Positions 1-12,200 of a stretch of DNA of 64,000 nucleotides are shown piece after piece; within the stretch, counting starts at the first letter, position 1, and each line of letters begins with the position of its first letter. Under the pieces are notes generated by a model. The model worked only from the letters and a program-made list of their open reading frames with translations, was not told the DNA's origin and did not search any database. A program made the translations under genes and the position numbers. Origin of the DNA: Sipunculus nudus (Eukaryota; Annelida; Sipuncula; Golfingiida; Sipunculidae); the NCBI GenBank assembly GCA_026874595.1, contig CM049309.1:16012576-16076575 (forward strand), read 5' to 3'.

Positions 1-475
1 GCAAGAACTTATAGACTGTTCGAGAAGTGGAAAATTCCCGGCTTTGGGTGTGAAGGTATATAAAGGGGCTGTGTTTTAGAACCAGAGGGCAGACAGCAGA
101 GCAGATTCCAGCGGACGGAGAAGCGTGTGTCAGATTCTAAGACCTTGTCCGACGAATGCGGCAATTATACATTTTAAAAGACTTTCTCCTGGATTTTATG
201 CTTTTGGACTTTAGTTTACTTTCTGGGTTGTTGAAAGAACTTTCCTTAGGACTGTCATTTTCCGAGAGTTTACATTTAAAGGACTTATCGTGGTGACGGT
301 TTTGGTATCCAGGTATTGTACCTTTATCTTTCTGTGTGATTGTATTGACTTGTTGCTATAGCGCTGTTTTACTGTATAGTTGTATTGATTTGGTGTATTG
401 TATTGTTAGGGTTTTTTAAGAATAAATTATAGTTATTTGTTAACAAAGAACCACTGACTTCTATATTCATTCCCC
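1..475 (+). promoter_or_regulatory. Promoter/LTR-like segment with heat-shock-type elements, TATA box and poly(A) signal
   Basis: Two inverted NGAAN-type pairs, TTCGAGAA (19-26) and GAAAATTC (30-37), precede a TATA box (tatataaa, 57-64). A poly(A) signal (aataaa) sits at 421-426, and the segment then runs out as ...ttcattcccctaca. Promoter plus poly(A) signal within 400 bp and no ORF between them is the layout of a solo LTR. A stress-type host promoter cut by the window edge is the alternative. No open reading frame follows that could settle it. Confidence 0.4.
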
Positions 476-966
476 TACACATTTCACGATGCCTAGTGTT
501 ACAGAATCAAACAGTGTTGCATGGTTTGCAGTATTAAAAGCTTTACTAAAGTCAAGATATGCACGAGGTCACAGTTAGCCTTAACGTGTAAATATTCAAT
601 GGAGCAGTAGTTTTCAAATTTATTTTACATTCGTTTGAAAAAAAAATTGTTTACAGCATTCTGTTTCAGTTAATTAATTAAATTTTTTTTTTTACTTCAG
701 CTTATTAATTTCGATTATTCTATAATTTACATCGTTTCATAAGGTCCAAGGGGCTATATTTACATGCATATTACAGTCAATTAGTTGAAATACTTACACT
801 TTTACAAATACATGTTTGTGACCATGAGAGGCTGCTGCATCTTTCATGTAGTCCATAAAAGTGCACAGTCAACAAAACCACTTGGATTTTAATCAAGTAT
901 TCTCTCATAATCAGTTTAATCTAAATGACTTCTAAATCATTAAGTCATAAAGGAAGTAGCAACAGT

Positions 967-1292
967 CAATTGAGACAAAAGAAATCAAACTGGCGTACTA
1001 TTGTTGTAAACTGTAATAGTATGACTGGTAATATAAAAACTGAAATAGAACATCTCCTGGAATATAATGACCCGGATGCAGCAATATTTACCTAGACCAG
1101 GTTATGTAGTGATATCACCTGTTCTGAACAGACAATTGAGATAAAAGAAATCAAACCGGCGTACCATTGTAGTAAACTGTAATAGTATGGCTGATAAAAA
1201 AAACTGAAATAGATCATCTCTTGGAATATACTGCCCCGGATGCAGCAATATTTACCTAGACCAAGTTATGTAGTGATATCACCTGTTCTGAA
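967..1292 (+). repeat. Tandem duplication (unit ~166 bp) inside the LINE endonuclease
   Basis: Two adjacent copies (967-1128 and 1133-1292) begin caattgaga.aaaagaaatcaaac and end cacctgttctgaa. They differ by scattered substitutions and small indels. The duplication arose after, or as part of, the decay of the element. Confidence 0.85.
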
Positions 1293-3461
1293 TTTATGCA
1301 ACAAGGGTATTACTGCTTTCGTAAAGATCGTCAAGCGGGGGGGGGGGAGTAATTATTGCGATTAAATCTTGTTATCCTACTGTGAATGTGGATATACAAT
1401 CTGAAAATGAGCTTGTATGGGTATCTGTGATAACGAGAGAAGGACGTACACTCATCACTGGCTCCTTTTACAGGCCACCAGGACAGGGGCCGGATTCGCT
1501 TATTGAATTGGATAAAGAATTATAAGATATAAACAAGAAATGTAATAAAATACCTATTAGGAGGAGATTTAATATAGGGTATATAACAGGAACACTAATA
1601 AGGTATTACCTGGATGTCCGAATAAGGGAGTACATGAAAAACTGTCATAAATATTGGGAGATCAGCATTTGAATCAGATGCCGCGGCTTCCGACTCGACT
1701 TAATAGAATTTTGGGTTTGTTTTGAACCAGGTCTTTTACGTTATATAACCACTATACCGAGGTAATCAAATCATGAAATTATTGTGACAGATATGTATCT
1801 TAGGCCCCAATATCCTAAGAAATAAACCACGTAAAAATTATGTTAACTCGAAAGCAGATTGGAAATTTGTAAAGGAGGACATATAATTGCCTTCACAGAA
1901 CAGTACTCGCAGAACAGTACTTATATGAGAACACAAATAGAACTGTAAATGAAAATTGGACTATTATAAAGGAAAACATACAGAAATCAATTAATAAACA
2001 TATTCCTTTGCGTAACATCAGTAGTAGACAGCACTTACCTTGGGCTAATGGTGCCATACGTAGGATGACACGAAAGAAACAGCGACTTTATATACATTGA
2101 CCCGGAGAACTAATTTAAGTAAATACTGGGAGCGTTTCCACCATTTAAAACGAGACAAACGTAAGATTTTTAGGAAAGCTCATAATGATTATACAAGTAA
2201 TATTTTAAAGAAAGTATGACCAACATGGACTCTAATGCCTTCAGGAGATATGCAAAATCACAAAGACAAGACAATTTGCGAGTATCCCCACTTAAGAGAA
2301 AGTGAGTATTACATAGTGATAGCATTACCAAAGCAGAAATACCATCAGATCAATTTCAATCGGTTCTTACTACAGATATACAGGATATACCCCATCTTGA
2401 GGGTACCCCATATCCGTCCATTAATAACCTTATTATTACGCAGCCAGGAGTTACAAAACTCTTTCTTAATCTTAAAGTTAGGAAAGCGTCTGGCCCGGAT
2501 AATATATCAGCACGCATTTTGAAAGAACTTGCGGTTGAGCTTTCACCCCGCCTTACTATATTATTTAATCAGTCTCTTAAAACAGGTGAACTTCAATCAG
2601 AATGGAAAATCGCTTATGTATCACCGATATTCAAAAATTGTAATAAACAGCTACTAGAAAAAATTAAAGACCAGTGTCCCTCACATCCATTAGTTGCAAG
2701 GTTATAGAACATAATTTGTAGTCATATATTGATCAATCTACGATATAATCGACTTTTCAACACGGATTCCGAGCTCTACGATCTTGTGAGACACAATCCC
2801 TAACAACCATTCAAGACTTTGTAAGTAATTATGATAATAAGGACCAAATTGACATTGCAATGTTAGATTTTGCAAAGGCATTTGATACCTTGCCACATGA
2901 CAAACTACTTTATCAAATTAATCATTATGGGACAGATGGACATGTTCACTCTTGGATTAAGTCATTCATGAAGGGCAGATATCAGAGTGTGGATGTAGAG
3001 GCTGACAGATCTACTGCAGCTCCAGTCACTTCTGAGGTACCTCAGGGCACCATCTTAGGCCCCCTACTAATCTTGCTTCATATAAATGACTTACCCTCCA
3101 GTGTACAGTCCAAGGTGCGATTATTCGCAGGCGACAGTCTGCGCTATAGAGTCATTACAGCTTCAACTGACCAGCAGATCTTGCAACAAGATCTACAAGC
3201 ACTTGAGGAGTGGGGCCTGAGATGAGGAATGCGATTTAACCCTAGTAAATGTGAGATCGTGAGAATCAACCGCTCATCGCGTCCCATTAACGATATTCCC
3301 ATATACCAACTCAGTGGAGTTCCCCGGGGCCTTCGTTTTGTGGACACAGCTTCTTTTCTCATATTTCAACCATCACGGCTAAAGCGAATGCCAAACTCGG
3401 ATTCCTTTGGCGTAACTTGAAACACTGTCCAAAGGAACTAAGAGAGCAGGCATACATTACC

Positions 3462-3525
3462 TTAGCGGTATATATACCATACCAGCAGAACTGACATTCT
3501 GCTGGTATTGTATATATACCGCTAA
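3462..3525. mobile_element. 64-bp foldback insertion in the LINE
   Basis: The 29-base arms at 3462-3490 and 3497-3525 are reverse complements with one mismatch, around a 6-base loop (ctgaca). The hairpin interrupts the LINE reading frame between AYITL and VRSVLEYS. Flanks acattacctta and acattgcccta look like a degraded target duplication. Confidence 0.75.
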
Positions 3526-4071
3526 CATTGCCCTAGTTCGTTCGGTGCTTGAGTACTCATGTGCTGTATGGGATCCCCGTCTTCGCAAGGTTATCGCATC
3601 ATTTGAACAGGTTCAGCGGAGAGCGGCACGCTTTGCCTTAGGGGATACTGAATGGAGCAGCAGTGTTACCAATTGACATGATGAAGTCTTTGAACTTGGA
3701 TACATCGTAATATCGATATGGTAATATATCAGACTCGCTCTCATGGGCCAAATTCTCAGTGGGCAATACAGCAATTTCAGTAGACAATGTTCTTATTAGA
3801 CTTTAGAGCATCGGATACTAAAACGAGATCTTATCATTAATTTAAATTTAAACAAATACCAGCTAAAACACAGATTTATAAGAACTTTTTTTTCTCGCAC
3901 AATTCCGGAATGGATTGAACTTTATTTGGAAACAGTATCAGCTATCATGAACATTAAAGCAGCTGTTACTACTGATTATATGCGGGCAGGTCAGACAACA
4001 CCAATCGTTTGCTCATAGGCGGATCCGGAAGCACACATCCGCGTGATGCCCTTTGGGATTTGCGGATTCAG

Positions 4072-4092
4072 CAGATACAGATACAGATACAG
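4072..4092 (+). repeat. CAGATA microsatellite at LINE 3' end
   Basis: About three and a half perfect 6-bp units follow the last LINE-derived codons. Short simple-repeat tails are common at LINE 3' ends. Confidence 0.7.
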
Positions 4093-4110
4093 CTGAGCGT
4101 CGTGACCAAC

Positions 4111-4989
4111 AGGTCCCTTGCTTTTTAATATAAACGATATACACATCCTCTGGGTAATTATAAAGTGTTTAAATAAGTTACGCAGAGGATGTGGTTATCT
4201 TTCAATAATATTTTAGAACTTAGTCTTGGTACCAGGGCTCGTCATTGCTGACCTCTGGTGAGAGAAATTGAAACTAAAATATGAAAATACACCTAACCGT
4301 TAGATGGCAGCACGGGTGTGGAGTCAAAGTTGAAACTGACTGGAGGTTGTTATGCATGGCGGCAGCGGCCAACTGACGCACGGGAGAAAGGTGTAGAAAA
4401 GAAAGCGTCATTAACAAGTGAGTAATCACAGTGACGTGAGAATAACACCATGGATATAGAGAGTTGAAGTATATTATTTCAATTTGAAGGTCTGTGTTTT
4501 TGGCACAGCACAAATGTGGTAAAAGTGCGACTTATTTTGCCCGAGCCGGCGCGCTTTTGAGCGATAATTTCAGAATATTCCAGCACAAAAATCCCGGTCC
4601 CTCCTCTCCATACAGTGGGTCTGATTAAAACATTGATGACTGAACTTACCTTCATAACAGGAAAACTTAACCTTTCAGAACTTTTTTTGCGGAGAATATG
4701 TTTCTTGATACCGGATTATAATCACAGTATTATCCATAGGGAATTACTCTTGAATTTGACATTAAATTTTGATACTGAAATAATTTGGTTCACATAATCA
4801 TAGGAAATAACTGTTAGTCCCCTTAACTGCATATATACGGCTTACATAAAAAGCTTCAGAAAAACGCAAGAACTTAAAACCCTTGCTGGTCAAAAATCAT
4901 ATGAGATAAAATATTGTGGTTATGATGGGGACACTCATAATCTGGTACAGAAATGGTACAAGTGCTGGACAGGTCTGCATATATGTGAC
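4111..4989. other. Non-coding stretch, nothing recognised
   Basis: Only short ORFs without recognisable domains or splice context are present. No clear TIR, tandem repeat or RNA gene was seen. Confidence 0.5.
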
Positions 4990-5222
4990 CTGCTCAGAAG
5001 CGGATCCAGAGGGGGGGGGGGGAGTTCGGGGGGTCCAGGACCCCCCTCCTCCTTTCTCATCAGAAACAACATTATTTTAAGGGCTTCAGACAAAATTTTG
5101 CTGCCTGGACCCCCCCCCCCCTTTTTCAGACCTGAGGACCTTTTTTAAGGGTTTTCATTTGTCCTCCTGGGTTGGACCCCCCCCCCCCCCCTTTCCTAAA
5201 TCCTGGGTCCGCTCCTGCTGCT
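4990..5222. repeat. Poly(G)/poly(C) foldback repeat with imperfect inverted ends
   Basis: The segment opens with agcggatccagag and a long G run, and closes with a C run then cctgggtccgctcct, an imperfect inverted match. C tracts lie near 5107-5120 and 5167-5181. The layout suggests a small non-autonomous foldback element around homopolymer tracts. Confidence 0.5.
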
Positions 5223-6108
5223 TCAAAGGGTTTAGGAGCTAGATTTATTGGAAAGCATTATTGAGCACCAGGGGCTCTGACAGCTTTCATCTTTTGCAAG
5301 GATAGCAATTTAGTGCTTACATCATAGTTATGTCTGAACTTTTCAACATTTTTTTGCTCTAATATAACTTTTCTAAATTCAGTGCTGTATATTGTGTAAT
5401 TCGTACTTTAATTGAAAATAAATTCTATTTTTCAAACTTGTGTTATAAAAAGAAAGAAGATCAGATTGATCTAACTGCATACCAGTTAATGCAGGGTAGA
5501 CCTATATCCAACACCCTGGATACCCGCCACATAAAAAGCTTCAAGAAAATACAGACTGGTTTATCTCTCCATGACCTGGGAAAACCATTGGCTAGTGATA
5601 ATATATAGCTATAATAATATTAATATGCCTCATTTCTAGTAAGTATAAATATGGCATCATGTGAAAAATATTGCATTACAAGTATATGTGAAGCATAACA
5701 TACCCCTGTCGGTATTGTAGTCAAGTCAAAACTTTTCGAGTCTGAGAGCAGGTGTGCTTTACGCTGGAGTTAAGATCCACCTTCTTTGAGGCTGTAGTCT
5801 TTCAGACTTGCAGAGTCCAATAAAACGTATTCATAAAAAAATGATAAATGGAAGTCTGAGATAATTGCGTATTTTATTATGTTAGATCAGGCTTGCCTTT
5901 TTACGCTAGAGTTAAATTACGTTTAGTTGAATAAAGTGGACTTTAGTCTCAAATCTGGATTTCAGTCGTACATCACTGATAAAATATTATCATTACAATG
6001 TCATGATACTTATATTCATTCCCACTGTAGGTTCAGATACAAAGCTCACCAATATAATTGAACAAGGTCTGTGTCTGAATTTTGAAGATATCTTTTTTCT
6101 TTTTACAG
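5223..6108. other. Region upstream of NUP155 exon 1
   Basis: No ORF, TATA-box promoter or CpG-rich segment stands out. It should contain the 3' part of the first intron (the acceptor is at 6107-6108) and possibly a 5' non-coding exon that cannot be identified from sequence alone. Confidence 0.4.
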
Positions 6109-6113
6109 AAAGC

Positions 6114-6237
6114 ATGGGAACATTAACAGCGGAGGGATATAATGGAGTGGAGATGGCCGCCTCCCTGGTGGATCATTTCACGCAGACAGATCGGGAATTT
6201 GCTGAGTTATCAGATTTACTGCAAGTGGTTTCACCAA
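6114..6237 (+). CDS. NUP155: NUP155 coding exon 1 (residues 1-41)
   Basis: This exon starts at an ATG five bases after a good acceptor (ttttacag, AG at 6107-6108), so a non-coding 5' exon probably lies upstream. It was not identified. It encodes [17 protein letters not shown] and then [19 protein letters not shown]. This acidic N-terminal leader resembles the human segment before PTVSGM. The donor is gtaagt at 6238. The exon ends one base into a codon. Confidence 0.88.
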
Positions 6238-9200
6238 GTAAGTAAAAGAAAAAGTCCAGTTGGATAATAGATTTAAGATCAACAGTGAAACCTCATTAAG
6301 TCGAAGGGACCCTCAGAAAACTTTGACACATCTGAAGTTTCGACACAAGCAGGTTTTATTTGGTAATAATTTAACTAGATTTGGCCGGAATATCGAGTCT
6401 GTAAATTTGACATAAGCGGGGTATTCGACTTAAGTGTTTTGACACAACAAGGTTTTACTGTATAATTACACAAGAACTGCGGAAATCCAAAAGAACCATG
6501 TTTCAGAAATAAAAGTATGCTGAGATACTTACCAACTTTTGAACTTTAGACAATGTGTGAAGGTTCAGATTTAAGCCATATTTGAACAGTAATTGATGAA
6601 ATAAATCAAGAAATGATTAAAAAAAGTCAAATTCTAATACAAATACCATATACCCTCACTCTTCTGCCAACACCAAGGCCACAGAAATCATAAGTAACAT
6701 TAGATGAAGGTTGCAGATAAGCAAGGGTATTGATTTGATGAAAGTTCAGTTGTCGGCAAATAACTAGTAAGTCTTGATGAACCATAGGTCATAAAATTCT
6801 CAGTCATCATTAATAATAATTATTATTTTCTGAATGAAAACTGAAATATTGATTTTCATGTTTTGTTGTCTTTTAAATAATGGCTGATCATGACAAAGTT
6901 ACTAATCTGCACATTTATTAGCTAGTCAAGATTTGTTAATAACTCAGGTAAATGGACAGTGAACAAAATGTCAAGACTTTGATTAAATTTGACAGAAGGC
7001 CAATTTGTTGAAAGGATGAGTTTATACCAGGGTTGGCAAGTTTCTACCATTGCCATTTCTACCCTGCAACTGCCATGCGGCAGAAATACCTTTCTGCCCT
7101 TGTTTCCGCTGTAACGGCAGAAATACCCTGAAAACTGCAATAATAATGAATATATAACAGTTAACTAATTTAAATATGATACAACAAATACAGCATTACA
7201 GCAATGAAAACGAACAAGGTGTAAACTTGTAACAGAATATATTGATAATTACTGGAAGGTCTAGGTACTCCCTGAAGAAGGCCTGAGAAACCTCAACCAT
7301 AAGAAAGGGAGGGGGGGAGAGGGGAGCATAACTGATCACTCAGTCACTAATAAGTTAAACTTAAGCAAGGTTCCTGCTCCAAAAATCAGAGGCTCTGTTA
7401 GCATCATCATAGTCAGACTTATGTCATGCATGAAAGAGGCTCCAGGGTTGGGGCCAGGTACATGTGACAGTACCTAGGTACAGGAACAGTTACTTGCGAA
7501 ATGGCCAGGTACAGATACAGGTACAGGTACAGCATTTTTGGAAAGTACCTAGGTACAGGTACAGGTACTTTAGAAAGTACCTAGGTACAGGTACATTTTA
7601 ATGATATACGAACTAATGATAATTGCATTAAATTCCACTAAATATGGAATAATAAATTATAATAGAATGGCAGAATATATCAGTAAAAAGTATTAAATGA
7701 TCACTTCCTATGTCATCAAGAAAAATGCAGGCCTGGCAAATGTAAAGGATCCTTGTAAAGGATAAATAAACGAAGCTTATAAAGTTTACAGAGTTATTAA
7801 TACAGAAAAATAAAACTTTCATAAAATGTCTATATTTCAAATCGGGTTTTGAGATTCTGAGTAATGATTTAAAGTCAAAACCACTGAGAGCACCACACTT
7901 TCAAGTAAAAAGGCTTAATAGCTTGACTGAAAGGGAATATCTTACAATCAATTTTACAGATTAACTTCATGGCAATAATACATACAAATGTACAAGTAAG
8001 AATACACATGTTCATGGCAGAAAGGTACACTGAGGATGTTTGCAGCACCTGTATGTAATGCGTGAGCTGGGACTTTTTTTCTGTTAAATGGGATGTTCTG
8101 CTTTTGTTTGGCTTATGTTGAGTTCAGTGATATAATAAGTATTTTCTTTACTTCTAAATTTATCCTACACCAATTTTCTTTATACATACTAGACAACAGG
8201 TATCTACATAGGGCATAAAAGCAACACTGTCCATATCCTTTGCTCTATACCCTTAATATCTGATAAAGCAACAATTAACTTCCTGTGTAGAGGCTGGAGG
8301 TAGCTGAGCTAGCATGCTACAAGCCCCAGTCCACTCAAGTTCAAAGGCTGCAGGGTTGAAAGCTTAGTAATTACCTCTGCCTGGTTTAGGTAACAGCCAT
8401 GACAAGGATGACAGCTCAGTACCTTGACCAAACCAGATGTCCATATCCAGTATCTTGCCTGTAATTCATATAATTATGAATTGTGCACCTAGATACAGGT
8501 ACAAGTACGTACCTGGCCCCAACCCTGTTCAGTGTACATACTAGCCAGCTTTAGACATGGGGCATGTAGGCATCCCCCTGTATCTATCCTTTGTTGGTTG
8601 CTGTATACTTGTGCTGATAATATAATGCTGAAATGAACTTCCTGTTTGGACGATGGAGGTTGACCAGCTTGCTAGCCAGGTAGCTAGCTACAAAAGCAGC
8701 AGGGATGAATGCTTTTTAATTACCCCTGCATAAGATAGGGGACTGCCCTGAAAGGAGTGAAAGCTTTGTACATGCAATTGACCCAAACCCAGTGTCCATT
8801 TCAAGTACCAGGGTCAAATTTGTACCTGCAGTACCTTATACCAGGTACAGGTACTTTAGTTCCAGGTACAGGTACAGGTACAAGGTACTTCCTACTCATG
8901 ACAGCCAGGTACAGGTACAGGTACTCTGAATTGTGTACCTAGGTACAGGTACAGGTACAAGTACCTGGCCCCAACCCTGGAAAGAGCACATGATCTTTCC
9001 ACATCACTCTCATCAAAAGTAACCACTGGACTCGGGCTTGCCCAACCTATCCCCTAATATATATAAGATACCCAGCCTTATGGAGCTAGGGTCTGTTACA
9101 TCATGTACCAGTGTTACACAAATAATGAATATGAAAACAAGTTAATGCATATAAGCAAACCTAATAGGCTGTGATAATGACATTACCTGAGCTTAGGAAC

Positions 9201-12200
9201 CCATGTGCCACAAAAATTAGGTCTCCTGCTTAGGAACCTACAGGACAGTACAGGCTCTAGAGCTGGGACTGCATAATCCAAGTCAAGAATAGCCCTGTGA
9301 CTATACCATCTGAGTCACAATAGTTATTATAAATCTCTTAGTCATAAATTTAGGCAAATTTGGTTTGATGCAAACTTGCAAAGTGCTTTTTTAGCTGGCA
9401 ATTAAAACTAGTTTATAATCCTGTTGCTTAATCCTCCCCTCTTCCTGTCCCAACATCCAAACCTTGCTTGTTACAGAAAGCGGAGGCAAATGGGCATTAT
9501 TATCATAGACTAAATTGAAAAAAATGACTCTCATTTCTTAATATATTTATATATGCTTGTATTTAAGGCAGCTTTTGATTTATTAAGATTTCTATCTCTT
9601 GTTAAAATAAAATATATTTTGATAATTTAATCTGCCATTTCTGCCCGGCAGTAACACATTTCTGCCTGGCAGAATGGTTTTCTGCCTTATTTCTGCCATC
9701 GGCAGGGCAGAAATACCTTTCTCCCCGGCTGAAAACCAACCCTGGTTTATACTCTGTGCACTGACACTGTATATAATACAAATATATCTTTGAACCTGAA
9801 CCTGTTCAGTATAATTTAAAACATTTTCTTTCTCACAGAGCAGCCTACTGTGTCTGGCATGATGGACTCCGACTACCCAGTCTTGTCTGACCGGAGGATC
9901 GGCCTTGGAAATATGGACGAGCTGCAGCTAGTGAAGAGAGTCCCCCTCCCACCTGAGCTGGTCGAGCAGTTTTCTCGTATCCTTGACCTTAAATAACAAT
10001 GTCAAACGCATTCTCTGACCAGGGTTCCCCTTTCCAACAGAAAGGATAAACCTAGTTTGCCTAAATTGCCTTTCCACAGGAAAATTTGCCTTTCTGATAT
10101 AGATCATATAAAACTTTAACTTCCAATCAGTCACTTCTGTTTTGACACTTCTACAGAAAAGGTAACCTGTGTTGTTAGGGTTCAGCTTCTGAATGGCTGC
10201 ACCTGGAGATCTTGTTGTAATATACATTGTGGTTGAAATAGGCTAGTGTAATTTTGTAACATAACAAATTGGTCTATGATGTATTTCCTTACGAAGTAAG
10301 AATGGCACTGGTGTTAAGACTAGTACTCTGCTCTATTATGGCTCTGCTGCCCCAAAAATCACATAGATTAATTATATCATCAGCTCAGGGTTTTCAGGCT
10401 TGAATCTGTCAAGTTAAGCATTTTTGGTATGCATTAACTAGGATGGACAATGTCTGTTCAGCAAATGAATTCTAGAATATACATCCACTCAAGGTTTCAT
10501 GATAAAATCTAACTTTTAACTGAACGAAAAGATGTTATAAAAGACAAAAATTTAGGTCGTCAGTTACCCTAACAGACCTAATGTTTTAATTAGAGGCCTT
10601 ACTGGGCCATAGTATCTGAAAAGTGTTCAGCTTTTTGCCTGTTAATTCATTGATACTATTCAGCCCTTATCCTGGTTTGTCACTGATACACCATTTCCTT
10701 GATTGCTGCCCTCAGACATGGAATGTAATTCTATGATGGGACTGTTTCCTGAAATCAGCAGAGCTTGGTTAGCTATAGATAATGACATCTTCATCTGGAA
10801 TTACAAAGACGGGTAAGTTACTTCAGTTATGCGAGGTAAGATGTAGTCTAATGGAAATGATGTTGGACTTCAGAGCTGACACTCTAAGTTTTGGAAACTG
10901 CTGTTGGCTGTTTCATCCCATCCTGTCCACCTGTGTTTTGCTATTGAAAATTTATTAGTTAAATTATTAAGGAATAATGGTAATATAATGTAGATGATAA
11001 ACAGGCCTAATTTCAACAAGGAAAATAAACACCTACCTTTTACAATATTTATGAAATGGAAATATTTTAAAACATGAGAAATCAGTCTATATTTTACAAC
11101 ATATCAGCCCCACTTGAGGCAGTCAAGGTCAGTGTTCACATGCAAAAACAGCCTCAGCTAACAGATGCTGATTGAATGATGTCATATAAACTCCCTAGAA
11201 AATATAACCAGCCAAAACAAAGATGGCTACTCATGCAGGACCACACCTGATGAGTCGGATCATTTTGAAAAATTCCAAAAAAATGTAAAACATTAACTAG
11301 AGATTTATTTTACAATTCTTGATTGCCTTATTATGTGGTCACTTCCTTTTACAGCTTTCTAGTAAATCATTTTAAAATATCAACTTTAAAGGAAATTATC
11401 TCTAAAAAACAGGTGGACACAGGTTGGAGGAAAAAAGTATGGTATCTCATAGCAGACTGTTATGATAGTACTTCTGAGATTAGCTGCAATGTCTTACAGT
11501 TCTTGGAAACTGGTCATGCCACTGCTGCTGGCAATGCATATAAAATCTTAGATACTGCAGGCTTCCTACACCTACAATCATGGACTTAATGAGTGTCCCT
11601 GCCCTTATCAAACACCACCAAGGTCCACCACCATAACCTCCTCACCCCCCCCCCCCCCATCTGACAGACTGTTTTCTTTGCTAGTAATCTAAAGTGGTAT
11701 ATTGTTGTGCAAATGAAATACTGGAATACAAGATTAGAATTTAACATTATTTGACATCATCACAGGCATGGTCAATTGCTCAATTAAGGGATTTGACAAA
11801 GTTTGGAAAATTTGAGGTTGAGGAATTCATAAACACCTTCACAGTAAAAAGTATATCCCAAATTCACATAAAAACATAAAAAACATGCTCATATTGACTG
11901 TGTTGAAAGATATAATGGATTGTGGGGTGTTCATGTAAAATATTTACTTTGAAATAGGAATATGCCCAGGATTCCATAGAAATTACGAGTGTCCGTTTAT
12001 CTGTTCGTCAATCTAATATATGGTGTTAGCAATAATACTTGAAAACAATTTGTCTACGCTCCATCTACAGCAGTTATACACCTGGGCATATAAGCTCTCA
12101 TTGGTCTGATTCTTGGCCCTGTTGTAGAGTGAGTGTTATCAGACCAAAGAGAACGGGTGTCACATATAAAATTTGAGCAGAATGCACAATGCAATACCAC

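Larger units (their letters stand above)
945..4110 (+). pseudogene. Decayed jockey/CR1-type LINE (endonuclease + reverse transcriptase)
   Basis: Fragments of a non-LTR retrotransposon ORF2 appear in order across all three frames. An endonuclease start (NWRTIVVNCNSM, 990-1100) comes first, followed by the endonuclease core (WVSVITREGRTLITGSFYRP, about 1420-1480). The RT fingers (KASGPDNISARILKELA) lie at 2480-2535. The RT core at 2860-3225 includes LDFAKAFDTLPHDKL and SEVPQGTILGPL, and the catalytic box reads FAGDS where FADDS/T is usual. A 3' thumb/tail follows (LEYSCAVWDPRL, then FEQVQRRAARFAL, 3545-3640). Many frameshifts and stops show it is dead. It ends near a short CAGATA microsatellite. 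Confidence 0.85.

Noticed and set aside
2235-2522. 95-codon ORF in the LINE region
   Set aside because: The recognisable RT residues (KASGPDNIS) are in another frame; this ORF is a shadow.
11250-11285. ctgatgag string suggesting a hammerhead ribozyme
   Set aside because: No matching stem II closing to a GAAA core and no paired stems I and III could be drawn.
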